Assembly (NCBI GenBank): GCA_003132125.1
Contig: PKWT01000152.1
Coordinates: 1-5,295, forward strand
Direction of reading: 5' to 3'
DNA: 5,295 nucleotides
DNA from: Micrococcales bacterium
GTDB taxonomy: Bacteria > Actinomycetota > Actinomycetes > Actinomycetales > Dermatophilaceae
Positions 1 to 5,050 of this stretch are shown one piece after another. The translations under genes were made by a program, and so were the position numbers. Under the pieces are notes generated by a model. That model did no database searches. It saw only the letters and a list, made by a program, of their open reading frames with translations, and was not told the DNA's origin. Numbering within the stretch: position 1 is the stretch's first letter; each line of letters starts with the position of its first letter.

Positions 1-507
1 GTCAGGATGGATTCTGCGGTGGGGGTCCAGACGAAGGGTCTGGGGCTTTCGTTGTGCACGTCCATGTATTTCTCGATCGCGGCGATCAGGTCGGGCACGC
101 TGTGAAAGATCCCCCCGCGCAGAGCCTTGTCGGTCAGCTCTCGGAACCACCGTTCGACGAGGTTCAGCCAGGAGCTTGAGGTTGGCGTGAAGTGCAGGTG
201 GAAGCGGGGGTGGGCCGCCATCCACGCCTTCACTGCCGGATGCTTGTGGGTGGCGTAGTTGTCCAGAATCATATGTACCGCAAGGGTTTTGGGCACTTCA
301 CGGTCGATGGTGCGCAGGAACTTCAGGAACTCTTCGTGGCGATGCTGGTCCATGCAGGAACCGATCACGGACCCGGTGAGCACGTCTAAGGCGGCGAACA
401 GCGTGGTCGTGCCGTGCCTCTTGTAGTCGCTGGTGGTCGTGCCAGCGCGCCCCTTGGTCATCGGCAGCGAGGGCTGGGTGTGATCCAGGGCCTGGATGGA
501 CGTCTTC
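1..507 (-). pseudogene. IS630-family transposase, C-terminal half (partial, separated by intron)
   Basis: Read on the minus strand this stretch is open from the intron junction to the window edge, about 168 codons, starting Lys-Thr-Ser-Ile-Gln-Ala-Leu-Asp. It holds two of the three catalytic residues of the DDE (RNase H-like) nuclease: Asp in LDNYATHKHP (codon 261-263) and Glu in LNLVERWF (codon 153-155), with 35 residues between them, close to the DD34E/DD35E spacing of IS630/Tc1 enzymes. The last visible residues are PTAESIL, which in this family lie near the C-terminus, so only a few residues are missing off the left edge. This half has no start codon or ribosome-binding site of its own and lacks the first catalytic Asp, so it should be inactive alone. 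The reading frame itself shows no decay, so the intron insertion looks recent. Confidence 0.9.
499..507 (+). other. IBS1, intron-binding site in the 5' exon
   Basis: GACGTCTTC directly before the intron is a perfect 9-base complement of the loop sequence at 824-832. On the minus strand these bases encode Lys-Thr-Ser of the transposase, right after the catalytic Met-Asp-Glu. Confidence 0.85.
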
Positions 508-816
508 GTGCGCCACGAGGCGCTGCATTACCGAATGGAGGTGGAAGGACTCCATCGCCGGGCCGTCGCAGCGGCCTGGTGAAGCTGAGGGCAGCCTGAC
601 CCGGGAGACGCCGGTGAGGGTGGGAGCAGCCCTGACAACGACAGGACGGGTCGGTACTGCCAGACGACTCGGGCCTGGCTAGCAAGACGGGAAGGTGTAC
701 GTGAGAAACCAGCGTGTAAAGCCTCTTAAGAGATACACCGGCTCCAACCTGGCGGATGTGGGCCGGAGGGCGGTGCACGCCTGCTCACCCTTTCAGGGTG
801 AGCGGGCGACTCCTGA

Positions 817-835
817 GCCGTTTGAAGACGTCGGC
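817..835 (+). ncRNA. EBS1 hairpin of intron domain I
   Basis: GCCG (817-820) pairs with CGGC (832-835) around an 11-nt loop, TTTGAAGACGT. GAAGACGTC (824-832) is exactly complementary to IBS1 at 499-507. An 11-nt terminal loop presenting EBS1 is the classic domain-Id3 arrangement. Nine complementary bases exceed the usual six or so; the last one, C832, also closes the hairpin, so 6 to 8 pairs are likely used at a time. Confidence 0.82.
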
Positions 836-1103
836 AGGGAGGCCACGAGGAAGAACTGCGGCGTACTCGTGGCGATGCTGCAGGGGCAAAGTTGGGCACC
901 GACCCCGTCGATCGGTATGTGGTGAACGTGGGAAGCGTCTCGGGCTGGTCCCGCGACCCGACCATCCAGGTCGGGTGCGGGCAGGTTCGTCGTCGGCTGA
1001 TCGGGCCGGGACGTGGCGGAGCCGTCGTAGTAGTCCGAGGCCGGGAAAGCCGGTCACATGGCGAAGGGCGGCAGCGAGTTCGCAATGTAGGTACTGGGAT
1101 GGC

Positions 1104-1108
1104 AGGAG
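1104..1108 (+). promoter_or_regulatory. Ribosome-binding site of the intron-encoded protein
   Basis: AGGAG lies 7 nt before the ATG at 1116. It decides the start: the open frame extends upstream to 756, but no comparable Shine-Dalgarno site supports a start there. Confidence 0.8.
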
Positions 1109-1115
1109 ATCGCCG

Positions 1116-2429
1116 ATGAATACCGACGTGCTGTGGCCGGAGCCCGAGTGGGCCGAGATGCAGGTACTGCGAATCCAGACCAAGTTGCACCGATGGGCGA
1201 ACGAGGATCCTGATCGTCGCTTCGATGACCTGTTCAACCTTGTCTACGACCCGGCCGTCCTGGTAGTTGCCTGGGCACGGGTACGGGGTAACCGAGGGAA
1301 ACGGTCGGCGGGGGTGGATGGCGTCCGACCGGATGCCATCTTCTCCGCCGAGGAGGAGTTTCTGCCGAGGCTGCGAGAAGATCTCAAGGCCCGACAGTTC
1401 GCCCCTTTACCCGTGCGTGAGCGGATGATCCCCAAGCCAGGCAGCAGCAAACGCCGCAGGCTTGGCATCCCGACCGCGCGGGACCGAACTGTGCAAGCGG
1501 CCCTCAAGCTGGTGCTCGAGCCGATCTTCGAGGCGGACTTCAAGCCATGCTCCTATGGCTTCCGCCCGAGGCGCCGAGCCCATGACGCGATCGCTGAGAT
1601 CCACCAATTCGCCTCCCGCTCCTATGAGTGGGTCCTGGAAGGTGACATCGAGGCGTGCTTCGACATGATCGACCACACGGCCCTAATGGACCGGGTGCGT
1701 CACCGTGTCGGGGACAAACGAGTCCTGGGACTGGTGAAGGCGTTCTTGCGGGCGGGCATCCTCTCTGAGGACGGCCACCTCAGGAATACGGCCACCGGCA
1801 CACCCCAAGGTGGGATTCTCTCCCCGTTGCTAGCCAATATCGCCTTGTCGGTCCTGGACGAGCACTTCGCACAGGCATGGCAGACGGTCAGCGGCACCGA
1901 TAACCAACGGGCCAAGCGACGCCGAAACGGGCTCGCCAACTATCGGATCATCCGTTACGCGGATGACTTCGTGGTGTTGGTGGCCGGAGCTGAGGCACAT
2001 GCTCAGGCCCTGCGGGAAGAGGTTGCGGCGGTACTTGCCCCGATGGGCCTGCGCCTGTCGGAGGCCAAGACGAGGGTCTGCCACATAGATGAGGGCTTCG
2101 ATTTTCTCGGGTTCCGCATCCAGCGGAAACGGAAGCGAGGCACGAACAAGCGCGTGGTCTACACCTACCCGTCGAAGAAGGCATTGGCCTCCATCGTCGG
2201 CCGTGTCCGCGCGCTGACTTCCAGGGCGTCGCATCCGACGCTTGCAGTCCTGCTGCGCCAACTGAATCCGGTGCTGCGGGGCTGGTGTGCCTACTTCCGC
2301 TACGGCGTGTCCAAGGCGACCTTCGGCTACCTCAACCTGTATTCCTGGAACCGGGTGGTCCGTTGGATCCGCAAACGACACAACCGTGCGAAGTGGGCCG
2401 TTCTCCTTCGGCGCTACCTTCCGGGGTAG
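1116..2429 (+). CDS. Group II intron-encoded reverse transcriptase/maturase, C-terminally truncated by an in-frame TAG
   Basis: The intron protein (437 residues as read) copies intron RNA into DNA at the target and helps the intron fold and splice. The finger/palm RT domain has GDIEACFD (residues 176-183, first catalytic Asp 177), GTPQGG (228-233) and the active-site YADD (281-284), followed by the primer-grip-like FDFLGFRI. The maturase/thumb (X) domain is near residues 350-430 and includes LRGWCAYFRYG (387-397). There is no HNH endonuclease domain, as in many bacterial IIB/IIC-type proteins, so second-strand priming would not use its own nuclease. The frame ends at TAG 2427-2429 just after RRYLPG, yet family-like sequence continues in the same frame for 40 codons (see 2430-2552). 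A Trp codon (TGG) at this spot would give a normal 478-residue protein. The truncated protein keeps its polymerase centre; splicing or DNA binding may be weakened, or amber readthrough may occur. Confidence 0.93.
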   Translation: MNTDVLWPEPEWAEMQVLRIQTKLHRWANEDPDRRFDDLFNLVYDPAVLVVAWARVRGNRGKRSAGVDGVRPDAIFSAEEEFLPRLREDLKARQFAPLPVRERMIPKPGSSKRRRLGIPTARDRTVQAALKLVLEPIFEADFKPCSYGFRPRRRAHDAIAEIHQFASRSYEWVLEGDIEACFDMIDHTALMDRVRHRVGDKRVLGLVKAFLRAGILSEDGHLRNTATGTPQGGILSPLLANIALSVLDEHFAQAWQTVSGTDNQRAKRRRNGLANYRIIRYADDFVVLVAGAEAHAQALREEVAAVLAPMGLRLSEAKTRVCHIDEGFDFLGFRIQRKRKRGTNKRVVYTYPSKKALASIVGRVRALTSRASHPTLAVLLRQLNPVLRGWCAYFRYGVSKATFGYLNLYSWNRVVRWIRKRHNRAKWAVLLRRYLPG

Positions 2430-2552
2430 CACCCGACCGAGGACGGGGTGACGCTGTTCGAACCGCGGGCGGTGACGGTCAGCCGTTACCGCTACCGGGG
2501 CGATCGCATCCCCTCACCCTGGGCAAGCACAACACCAGGAACAGCCGGGTAG
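2430..2552 (+). pseudogene. Stranded C-terminal tail of the intron-encoded protein
   Basis: In frame with the RT and right after its TAG, 40 further codons read HPTEDGVTLFEP, then RYRYRGDRIPSPW, ending at TAG 2550-2552. From family knowledge, the VTLF...RYRYRG...IPSPW pattern is the usual C-terminal end of maturases of this kind, normally joined by a Gly-Trp-x-Pro-Thr segment. Here the Trp position is TAG. No start codon with a ribosome-binding site precedes it, so it is probably not made separately. Confidence 0.82.
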
Positions 2553-2575
2553 CCCGCAAGGCGTGGGCTCGTGGA

Positions 2576-2609
2576 GAGCCGGATGCGTGGAGACGCGCAC
2601 GTCCGGTTC
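2576..2609 (+). ncRNA. Group II intron domain V (catalytic hairpin)
   Basis: A 34-nt hairpin, the standard domain V length, opening GAGCCGGATGC and closing GCACGTCCGGTTC. The catalytic triad AGC is at 2577-2579, and the terminal loop is GNRA-like (GAGA). It begins 23 nt after the last in-frame stop of the intron ORF and sits 63 nt before the 3' splice site, as expected. No catalytic-core defect is visible. Confidence 0.95.
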
Positions 2610-2612
2610 GGA

Positions 2613-2672
2613 GGGCGGGTTGGAGAAACGTGCCGTGGGTAATCACGGTAACGCGCTCCAACTCGACCCTAC
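2613..2672 (+). ncRNA. Group II intron domain VI with branch-point adenosine and 3' splice site
   Basis: GTTGGAG (2619-2625) pairs with CTCCAAC (2656-2662). The basal stem pairs 2613-2618 with 2663-2669 and leaves A2666 as the only unpaired base. That bulged A is the lariat branch point, seven bases from the 3' end counting inclusively (consensus 7-8). An inner hairpin 2633-2637/2644-2648 caps the domain. The intron ends ...CCTAC at 2672. Confidence 0.93.
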
Positions 2673-3205
2673 TCGTCCATGCACAGGACGACCGCATTCT
2701 CGGGAGGGTTCAGGTACAGCCCGACAACATCGATCAGCTTCTCCTCGAACGCCGGGTCGTTGGAGAGCTTGAACGTCTTGACCAGGTGCGGTTTGAGCCC
2801 ACGCCCGGACCAGATCCGCTGGACGGTCGCTGGGCTGACCCCGACCTGTTTTGCCATCGACCGACAGCTCCAATGCGTTGCCCCTGAAGGCTTCTCGTGC
2901 TGAGTCAGGCGCACGATCTCCTCAACCTTCTCCGCTGAGAGCACGGGTTTGCGGCCACGGCCCTGGCGCACTACCCCCAGCTTGGACAAACCCTCACTGA
3001 CGAACCGGTCCCGCCACGCCCGGACGGTGACCGGGGTAACGCCAACGCTGGCGGCGATCGTGGAGTTGGCCACACCGTCAGCGGCCATCAACAACACCTT
3101 GGCCCGTTGCACCTCACGATGGGCCGCACTCGAAGACCGGGCGAGCACCGCCAGCGACTCGCGCTGGCCGGCGGACATGACCAACGGGGCTGCAGCCTTG
3201 TTCAT
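2673..3205 (-). pseudogene. IS630-family transposase, N-terminal half (truncated by intron)
   Basis: This minus-strand frame starts at the ATG at 3203-3205 and runs 178 residues to Met-Asp-Glu, then meets a TAG (2669-2671) made of intron bases. The first 60 or so residues form a helix-turn-helix (TIAASVGVTPVTVRAWRDRF) that would bind the element's ends. A second HTH-like segment follows (MAKQVGVSPATVQRIW), then the start of the DDE domain with its first catalytic Asp (residue 177, in VVLCMDE). The Glu codon is split by the intron: two bases (2673-2674) come from this side and one (507) from the other. Joining 507 to 2673 restores MDEKTS and gives a protein of at least 346 residues, normal for IS630. 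The truncated product could still bind the terminal repeats and act as a competitor, but that is inference. Only a weak TAGG lies upstream as a ribosome-binding site. Confidence 0.92.
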
Positions 3206-3206
3206 G

Positions 3207-3235
3207 CTGACAGCCTACCGGTAACAGGCTATTTA
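3207..3235 (+). promoter_or_regulatory. Possible outward promoter at the IS630 end
   Basis: CTGACA (3207-3212, 5 of 6 to the -35 consensus) and TATTTA (3230-3235, a poor -10) are 17 bp apart in an unusually AT-rich patch. They point out of the element toward the XRE gene at 3271, giving a predicted start near 3242. The weak -10 makes this tentative. Confidence 0.3.
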
Positions 3236-3252
3236 TTTTGGAGACACACCAC

Positions 3253-3254
3253 TA
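3253..3254. repeat. Probable TA target site at the right end of the IS630 element
   Basis: The TA sits between the element's AT-rich end and the AGGAAGG ribosome-binding site of the next gene. IS630 elements target TA. The partner TA at the other end lies outside the window, so the exact end is inferred. Confidence 0.45.
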
Positions 3255-3270
3255 GGAAGGCAACACGATT

Positions 3271-3513
3271 ATGTTCACAGTCAAGCAGCAAACCACGACC
3301 ACCGGCACAGAACCGTCAGACACCACCACCGGCGCAGTCCTCCGGGCGATGCGCGAAGGGGCGGGAATGTCGCAGCGTGCGCTGGCCGAAGGGGCTGAGT
3401 GCTCGCACCAGCACCTCGCCTACATCGAGCAGGGCCAGCGTCCCCTCAGCCACGACCTCGCCCACCGCGTCGCCGTTGCGATCGCCAACCAGTACAGCCC
3501 GGTCGCGGCATGA
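3271..3513 (+). CDS. Small XRE-family helix-turn-helix transcriptional regulator
   Basis: An 80-residue cytoplasmic DNA-binding protein. A Thr-rich leader (residues 1-20) precedes a single Cro/C1-type HTH domain (about 24-75): VLRAMREGAGMSQRALAEGA, then the recognition helix in CSHQHLAYIEQGQR. The S-x-x-x-L-A, I-E-x-G-x-R pattern is diagnostic of the family. It has no ligand or partner domain, so it is the size of phage or plasmid repressors. Start choice: ATG 3271 has AGGAAGG at 3254-3260, 10 nt upstream. That site abuts the IS630 end, so the original promoter is gone or was displaced. Its stop overlaps the start of the next small gene (ATGA), which indicates an operon. The target operator is unknown; a link with the recombinase remnant downstream is plausible from position only. 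Confidence 0.88.
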   Translation: MFTVKQQTTTTGTEPSDTTTGAVLRAMREGAGMSQRALAEGAECSHQHLAYIEQGQRPLSHDLAHRVAVAIANQYSPVAA

Positions 3514-3623
3514 GCGCCTTGGCAGCCGAGATCCTCGTGGGATACGACGCACTGGACGAGGACCGCAGGACACTGCTCGCGGACGAGGCTCAACGGCTGC
3601 TCGAGGACCAACGCACGGCCTGA
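3510..3623 (+). CDS. Small translationally coupled hypothetical protein (37 residues)
   Basis: The ATG at 3510-3512 overlaps the TGA of the XRE gene (ATGA), the classic layout of translational coupling, and the frame runs 37 codons to TGA 3621-3623. The protein is acidic and Leu/Ala-rich (Asp-Glu-Asp-Arg-Arg, Leu-Leu-Ala-Asp-Glu-Ala), with no Pro and only one Gly; residues 14-34 should form an amphipathic helix. No signal peptide or membrane segment. A terminator follows 13 bp later, so this is the last gene of a two-gene operon. I do not recognise the family. It is not DUF397, the usual partner of the larger Streptomyces XRE proteins. It may be a helical partner or anti-repressor of the regulator, but that is inference from coupling alone. 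Confidence 0.65.
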   Translation: MSALAAEILVGYDALDEDRRTLLADEAQRLLEDQRTA

Positions 3624-3636
3624 CAACAGGCACAGC

Positions 3637-3669
3637 AGCACCCACCCCAACATGACCGGGGCGGGTGCT
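3637..3669 (+). terminator. Intrinsic terminator of the XRE operon
   Basis: AGCACCC and CCCC (3637-3643, 3645-3648) pair with GGGG and GGGTGCT (3658-3661, 3663-3669), with one A-C mismatch and a 9-nt loop. TTGTCGTGT follows, a weak T-rich tail typical of high-GC terminators. It starts 13 bp after the 37-residue gene's stop. Confidence 0.75.
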
Positions 3670-3699
3670 TGTCGTGTGATTGTCGCTAAAGTGCCACGT

Positions 3700-3798
3700 A
3701 TGGGCCTCGGGGAAACGGTTGGCGTCGTCAGCGCAGTTATGGCAGTCGGCGCATTGGGGGTGTCTCTCTTCGCACGGCGGGACACTGCCAAGCTGTCT
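3700..3798 (+). other. Possible truncated small membrane protein
   Basis: From the ATG at 3700 the frame reads MGLGETVGVVSAVMAVGALG, then VSLFARRDT: one hydrophobic segment (about residues 6-24) followed by positive charges, as at the N-terminus of a single-pass membrane protein. After 3798 the frame runs straight into a perfect 14-bp hairpin and then into the recombinase remnant in the same frame, so it is unlikely to be an intact gene. No clear ribosome-binding site is present. An alternative ATG at 3652 lies in the loop of the upstream terminator and is not credible. It may be a gene start cut off by a deletion, or chance. Confidence 0.3.
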
Positions 3799-3833
3799 TT
3801 CCCCGCCGCTGATTCGTGGTCAGCGGCGGGGAA
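3799..3833. terminator. Strong perfect hairpin, probable bidirectional terminator
   Basis: A 14-bp perfect inverted repeat, TTCCCCGCCGCTGA (3799-3812) against 3820-3833, with a 7-nt loop TTCGTGG. It is the most stable simple hairpin outside the intron. There is no long T tract, but many Streptomyces terminators lack one. It could instead be a recombinase- or phage-related palindrome next to the integrase remnant. Confidence 0.55.
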
Positions 3834-3870
3834 GTTGTTACAGGGTCGGAGCAAACAGACCAGTGCCGCC

Positions 3871-4040
3871 AACGATGTTCACGCTCGAGGCGTAGCGGTC
3901 CGGGATCTGGGCCGCGTACACCCCAGAACAACGCTCGACACCTATGGCCCGATGACGACGAGCTGACTCGCTCCGTGATGGACGCGGCGTTCGCACCTCT
4001 TGCGGACTCCCTGCGGACTGCAGTGGCCAGTCATGGGTGA
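3871..4040 (+). pseudogene. Tyrosine recombinase (integrase) C-terminal remnant, frameshifted
   Basis: The end of a phage/ICE-type site-specific recombinase. In one frame the sequence reads LGRVHPRTTLDTYG, the block around the nucleophilic Tyr (codon 3943-3945); the residue after LG, usually His, is Arg here. In the next frame it continues HLWPDDDELTRSVMDAAF (from 3939) to TGA 4038-4040. Family members read TTLDTYGHLWPD in one frame, so the two frames are a broken single gene. The catalytic domain's earlier R and HxxR motifs and the N-terminal core-binding domain are absent, so only about the last 57 codons remain. Upstream of roughly 3890 the match is weak, and the fragment's left limit is uncertain. 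It should be inactive. It shows that an integrated element once lay here; no tRNA or obvious att repeat is visible nearby. Confidence 0.75.
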
Positions 4041-4050
4041 ACGTGCAGGT

Positions 4051-4074
4051 CAGAGGCGCGTGGAAGCGTCTGTG
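4051..4074. terminator. Weak hairpin between convergent genes
   Basis: CAGAGGCGC (4051-4059) pairs with GCGTCTGTG (4066-4074), with one mismatch and one G-T, around a GTGGAA loop. It sits between the convergent recombinase remnant and the EamA transporter, where a terminator serving the minus-strand operon would be expected. Confidence 0.35.
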
Positions 4075-4101
4075 ATTACTCGTACCAGGAGTGAAGCCGC
4101 A

Positions 4102-5037
4102 TCAGAGCTCGTGATGGAGCATCTCGGCCGGGGGGTCATGCTCCGCGGTCGCGTCGGCTCGGCGGCCGATCAGCTCCACCGTGTACATCGCGGCGAGGAC
4201 CATGGCTCCTCCGAACAGCATCCGGAGAGTCATCGACTCGCCGCCGAACGCCACTGCGAACACGGCCGCAAACACCGGCTCGAGCGTCATCACGATGGCG
4301 GCGCGGGTGGCGGTCAGATGGGACTGTGCCCAGGTCTGCGCCCAGATGGCCACGGCACCCGCGATCAGTGCCATGTAGAGAACTGAGGCCCACTGGCCGC
4401 GACCTGTCGGCAGCTCGATGCCACCTGGTGCGGCCGCTACCAGGGATACGGCGGCGATCGTGATCATCTGGACGGTGGAGAGGGCCGCTGCTGTCTTTGG
4501 CGACGAGTAGCGCCCCAGGCCGATGATGTGCAGCGCGTAGAGGGCGGCCGCGAGCAGGGTCACGCCCTCGCCAAACCCGAAGCCGGAGCTGCCACCGAAG
4601 CCGGCGTCCAGACCGCCCAGGGACAACGTCGCCAGGCCTGCAGTGGCCATGAGCACCGCGAGCCAGGTTGACCTGGGTATGTGGTCGCGGAGCAGGACGG
4701 CAGTGAAGATCGGGGTCAGCACGACGTAGGTGCCGGTGATGAAGCCGGACCGGGAGGCGTCGGTGTGCGCCAGGCCGACGGTCTGCAGGTTCTGGGCGAC
4801 GGCATAGAGAACACCGAGGCCAATGCCAATCTTCAGCTCGCGCCTCCCCAGGGCCAACAACGAGCGCCAGAACACGACCACCATGACGCCTGCCGCGATC
4901 GTGAAGCGGACAGCGAGGAAGTCGGTCGGGGGCAGCACGCGAACGACATCGCGGATCAGGAAGAAGGTCGAACCCCACACCGCGGTGATGCCCACGAGCA
5001 ACAACGTCGCGAGGAGACGTGAACGCGCTGATGTCAC
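4102..5037 (-). CDS. EamA/DMT-superfamily membrane transporter
   Basis: A 311-residue inner-membrane protein of the drug/metabolite transporter superfamily (EamA, RhaT/YdcZ-like), whose members export amino acids, metabolites or drugs by proton exchange. About ten hydrophobic helices are visible (roughly 8-30, 38-56, 70-90, 97-117, 124-142, 155-175, 183-205, 216-236, 246-266, 271-291), arranged as two EamA repeats. Family signatures include VWGSTFFLI in helix 1 (residues 20-28), SRSGFITGTYVVLTPIFTAVLLRD around helix 4 and the matching TRAAIVMTLEPVFAAVFAVAF near helix 9. The tail is polar and His-rich (AEHDPPAEMLHHEL). The start is a GTG (5035-5037) with GAAGG 10 nt upstream. It begins 13 bp after the PASTA-protein stop, so the two are likely one transcript. 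Substrate cannot be told from sequence. The gene is complete. Confidence 0.93.
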   Translation of the reverse strand: MTSARSRLLATLLLVGITAVWGSTFFLIRDVVRVLPPTDFLAVRFTIAAGVMVVVFWRSLLALGRRELKIGIGLGVLYAVAQNLQTVGLAHTDASRSGFITGTYVVLTPIFTAVLLRDHIPRSTWLAVLMATAGLATLSLGGLDAGFGGSSGFGFGEGVTLLAAALYALHIIGLGRYSSPKTAAALSTVQMITIAAVSLVAAAPGGIELPTGRGQWASVLYMALIAGAVAIWAQTWAQSHLTATRAAIVMTLEPVFAAVFAVAFGGESMTLRMLFGGAMVLAAMYTVELIGRRADATAEHDPPAEMLHHEL

Positions 5038-5050
5038 TGGTATTGGGCCT

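Larger units (their letters stand above)
508..1115 (+). ncRNA. Group II intron ribozyme core, domains I to III and 5' part of IV
   Basis: These 608 bases hold no gene; they are structured RNA before the intron ORF. Perfect helices visible by eye include 535-540/550-555, 561-565/572-576, 783-790/796-803 (8 bp, 5-nt loop), 817-820/832-835 (EBS1 loop), 842-849/866-873 (8 bp) and 957-963/969-975 (7 bp, loop ATCCA). The frame of the intron protein happens to stay open back to 756, but the residues there resemble no protein domain and overlap these helices, so it is not coding. Domain borders inside this stretch were not assigned. Confidence 0.8.
508..2672 (+). mobile_element. Group II intron with intron-encoded reverse transcriptase, complete
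   Basis: A self-splicing retroelement RNA of about 2165 nt. The 5' end GTGCG matches the group II consensus GUGYG and the 3' end is AC (consensus AY). Domain V, domain VI with a bulged A, an EBS1 loop complementary to the 5' flank, and a reverse transcriptase ORF in domain IV are all present in the expected order. Boundaries are fixed because excision rejoins the IS630 transposase frame exactly, with no duplicated target bases, as expected for retrohoming. A one-base ambiguity (507-2671 or 508-2672, C at both places) is settled by the GTGCG start. The intron RNA is on the strand opposite the transposase mRNA. A pairing branch point plus EBS1/IBS1 of this type suggests IIA/IIB rather than IIC; the exact class was not determined. 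Confidence 0.95.
1..3252 (-). mobile_element. IS630-family insertion sequence, left end outside window, interrupted by a group II intron
   Basis: The two transposase halves (1-507 and 2673-3205, minus strand) form one IS630-family protein once the intron at 508-2672 is removed. The right end is inferred to lie just before a TA at 3253-3254, since IS630 elements insert at and duplicate TA. The AT-rich stretch 3230-3240 and the GTGGTGTGTCTCC run (minus strand, reading inward from the TA) fit a terminal inverted repeat. The matching left repeat is outside the window, so the repeat is not confirmed. Family is certain from the protein; the exact end is inference. Confidence 0.85.

Noticed and set aside
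756..1115. Upstream extension of the intron ORF frame, giving a 557-residue protein
   Set aside because: It overlaps intron RNA helices, has no family similarity, and ATG 1116 has a well-spaced AGGAG.
726..1237. Long minus-strand open frames opposite the intron
   Set aside because: Low-complexity Arg/Pro/Ser-rich shadows of high-GC structured RNA and the RT gene.
3316..3872. Minus-strand open frames opposite the XRE operon
   Set aside because: Arg/Pro-rich shadows with no ribosome-binding site; the plus-strand XRE protein explains the codon bias.
3652..3966. Single 104-codon gene spanning membrane segment, hairpin and integrase fragment
   Set aside because: Its ATG lies in a terminator loop, it runs through a perfect hairpin, and its end is clearly recombinase sequence; better read as a chance fusion of remnants.
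3871..4101. tRNA gene or att core repeat next to the integrase remnant
   Set aside because: No cloverleaf, anticodon arm or CCA end was visible, and no direct repeat of convincing length was found inside the window.
4136..5022. Other open frames over the EamA gene on both strands
   Set aside because: Arg/His/Asp-rich shadows without hydrophobic helices; the 311-residue frame has clear membrane-protein character.
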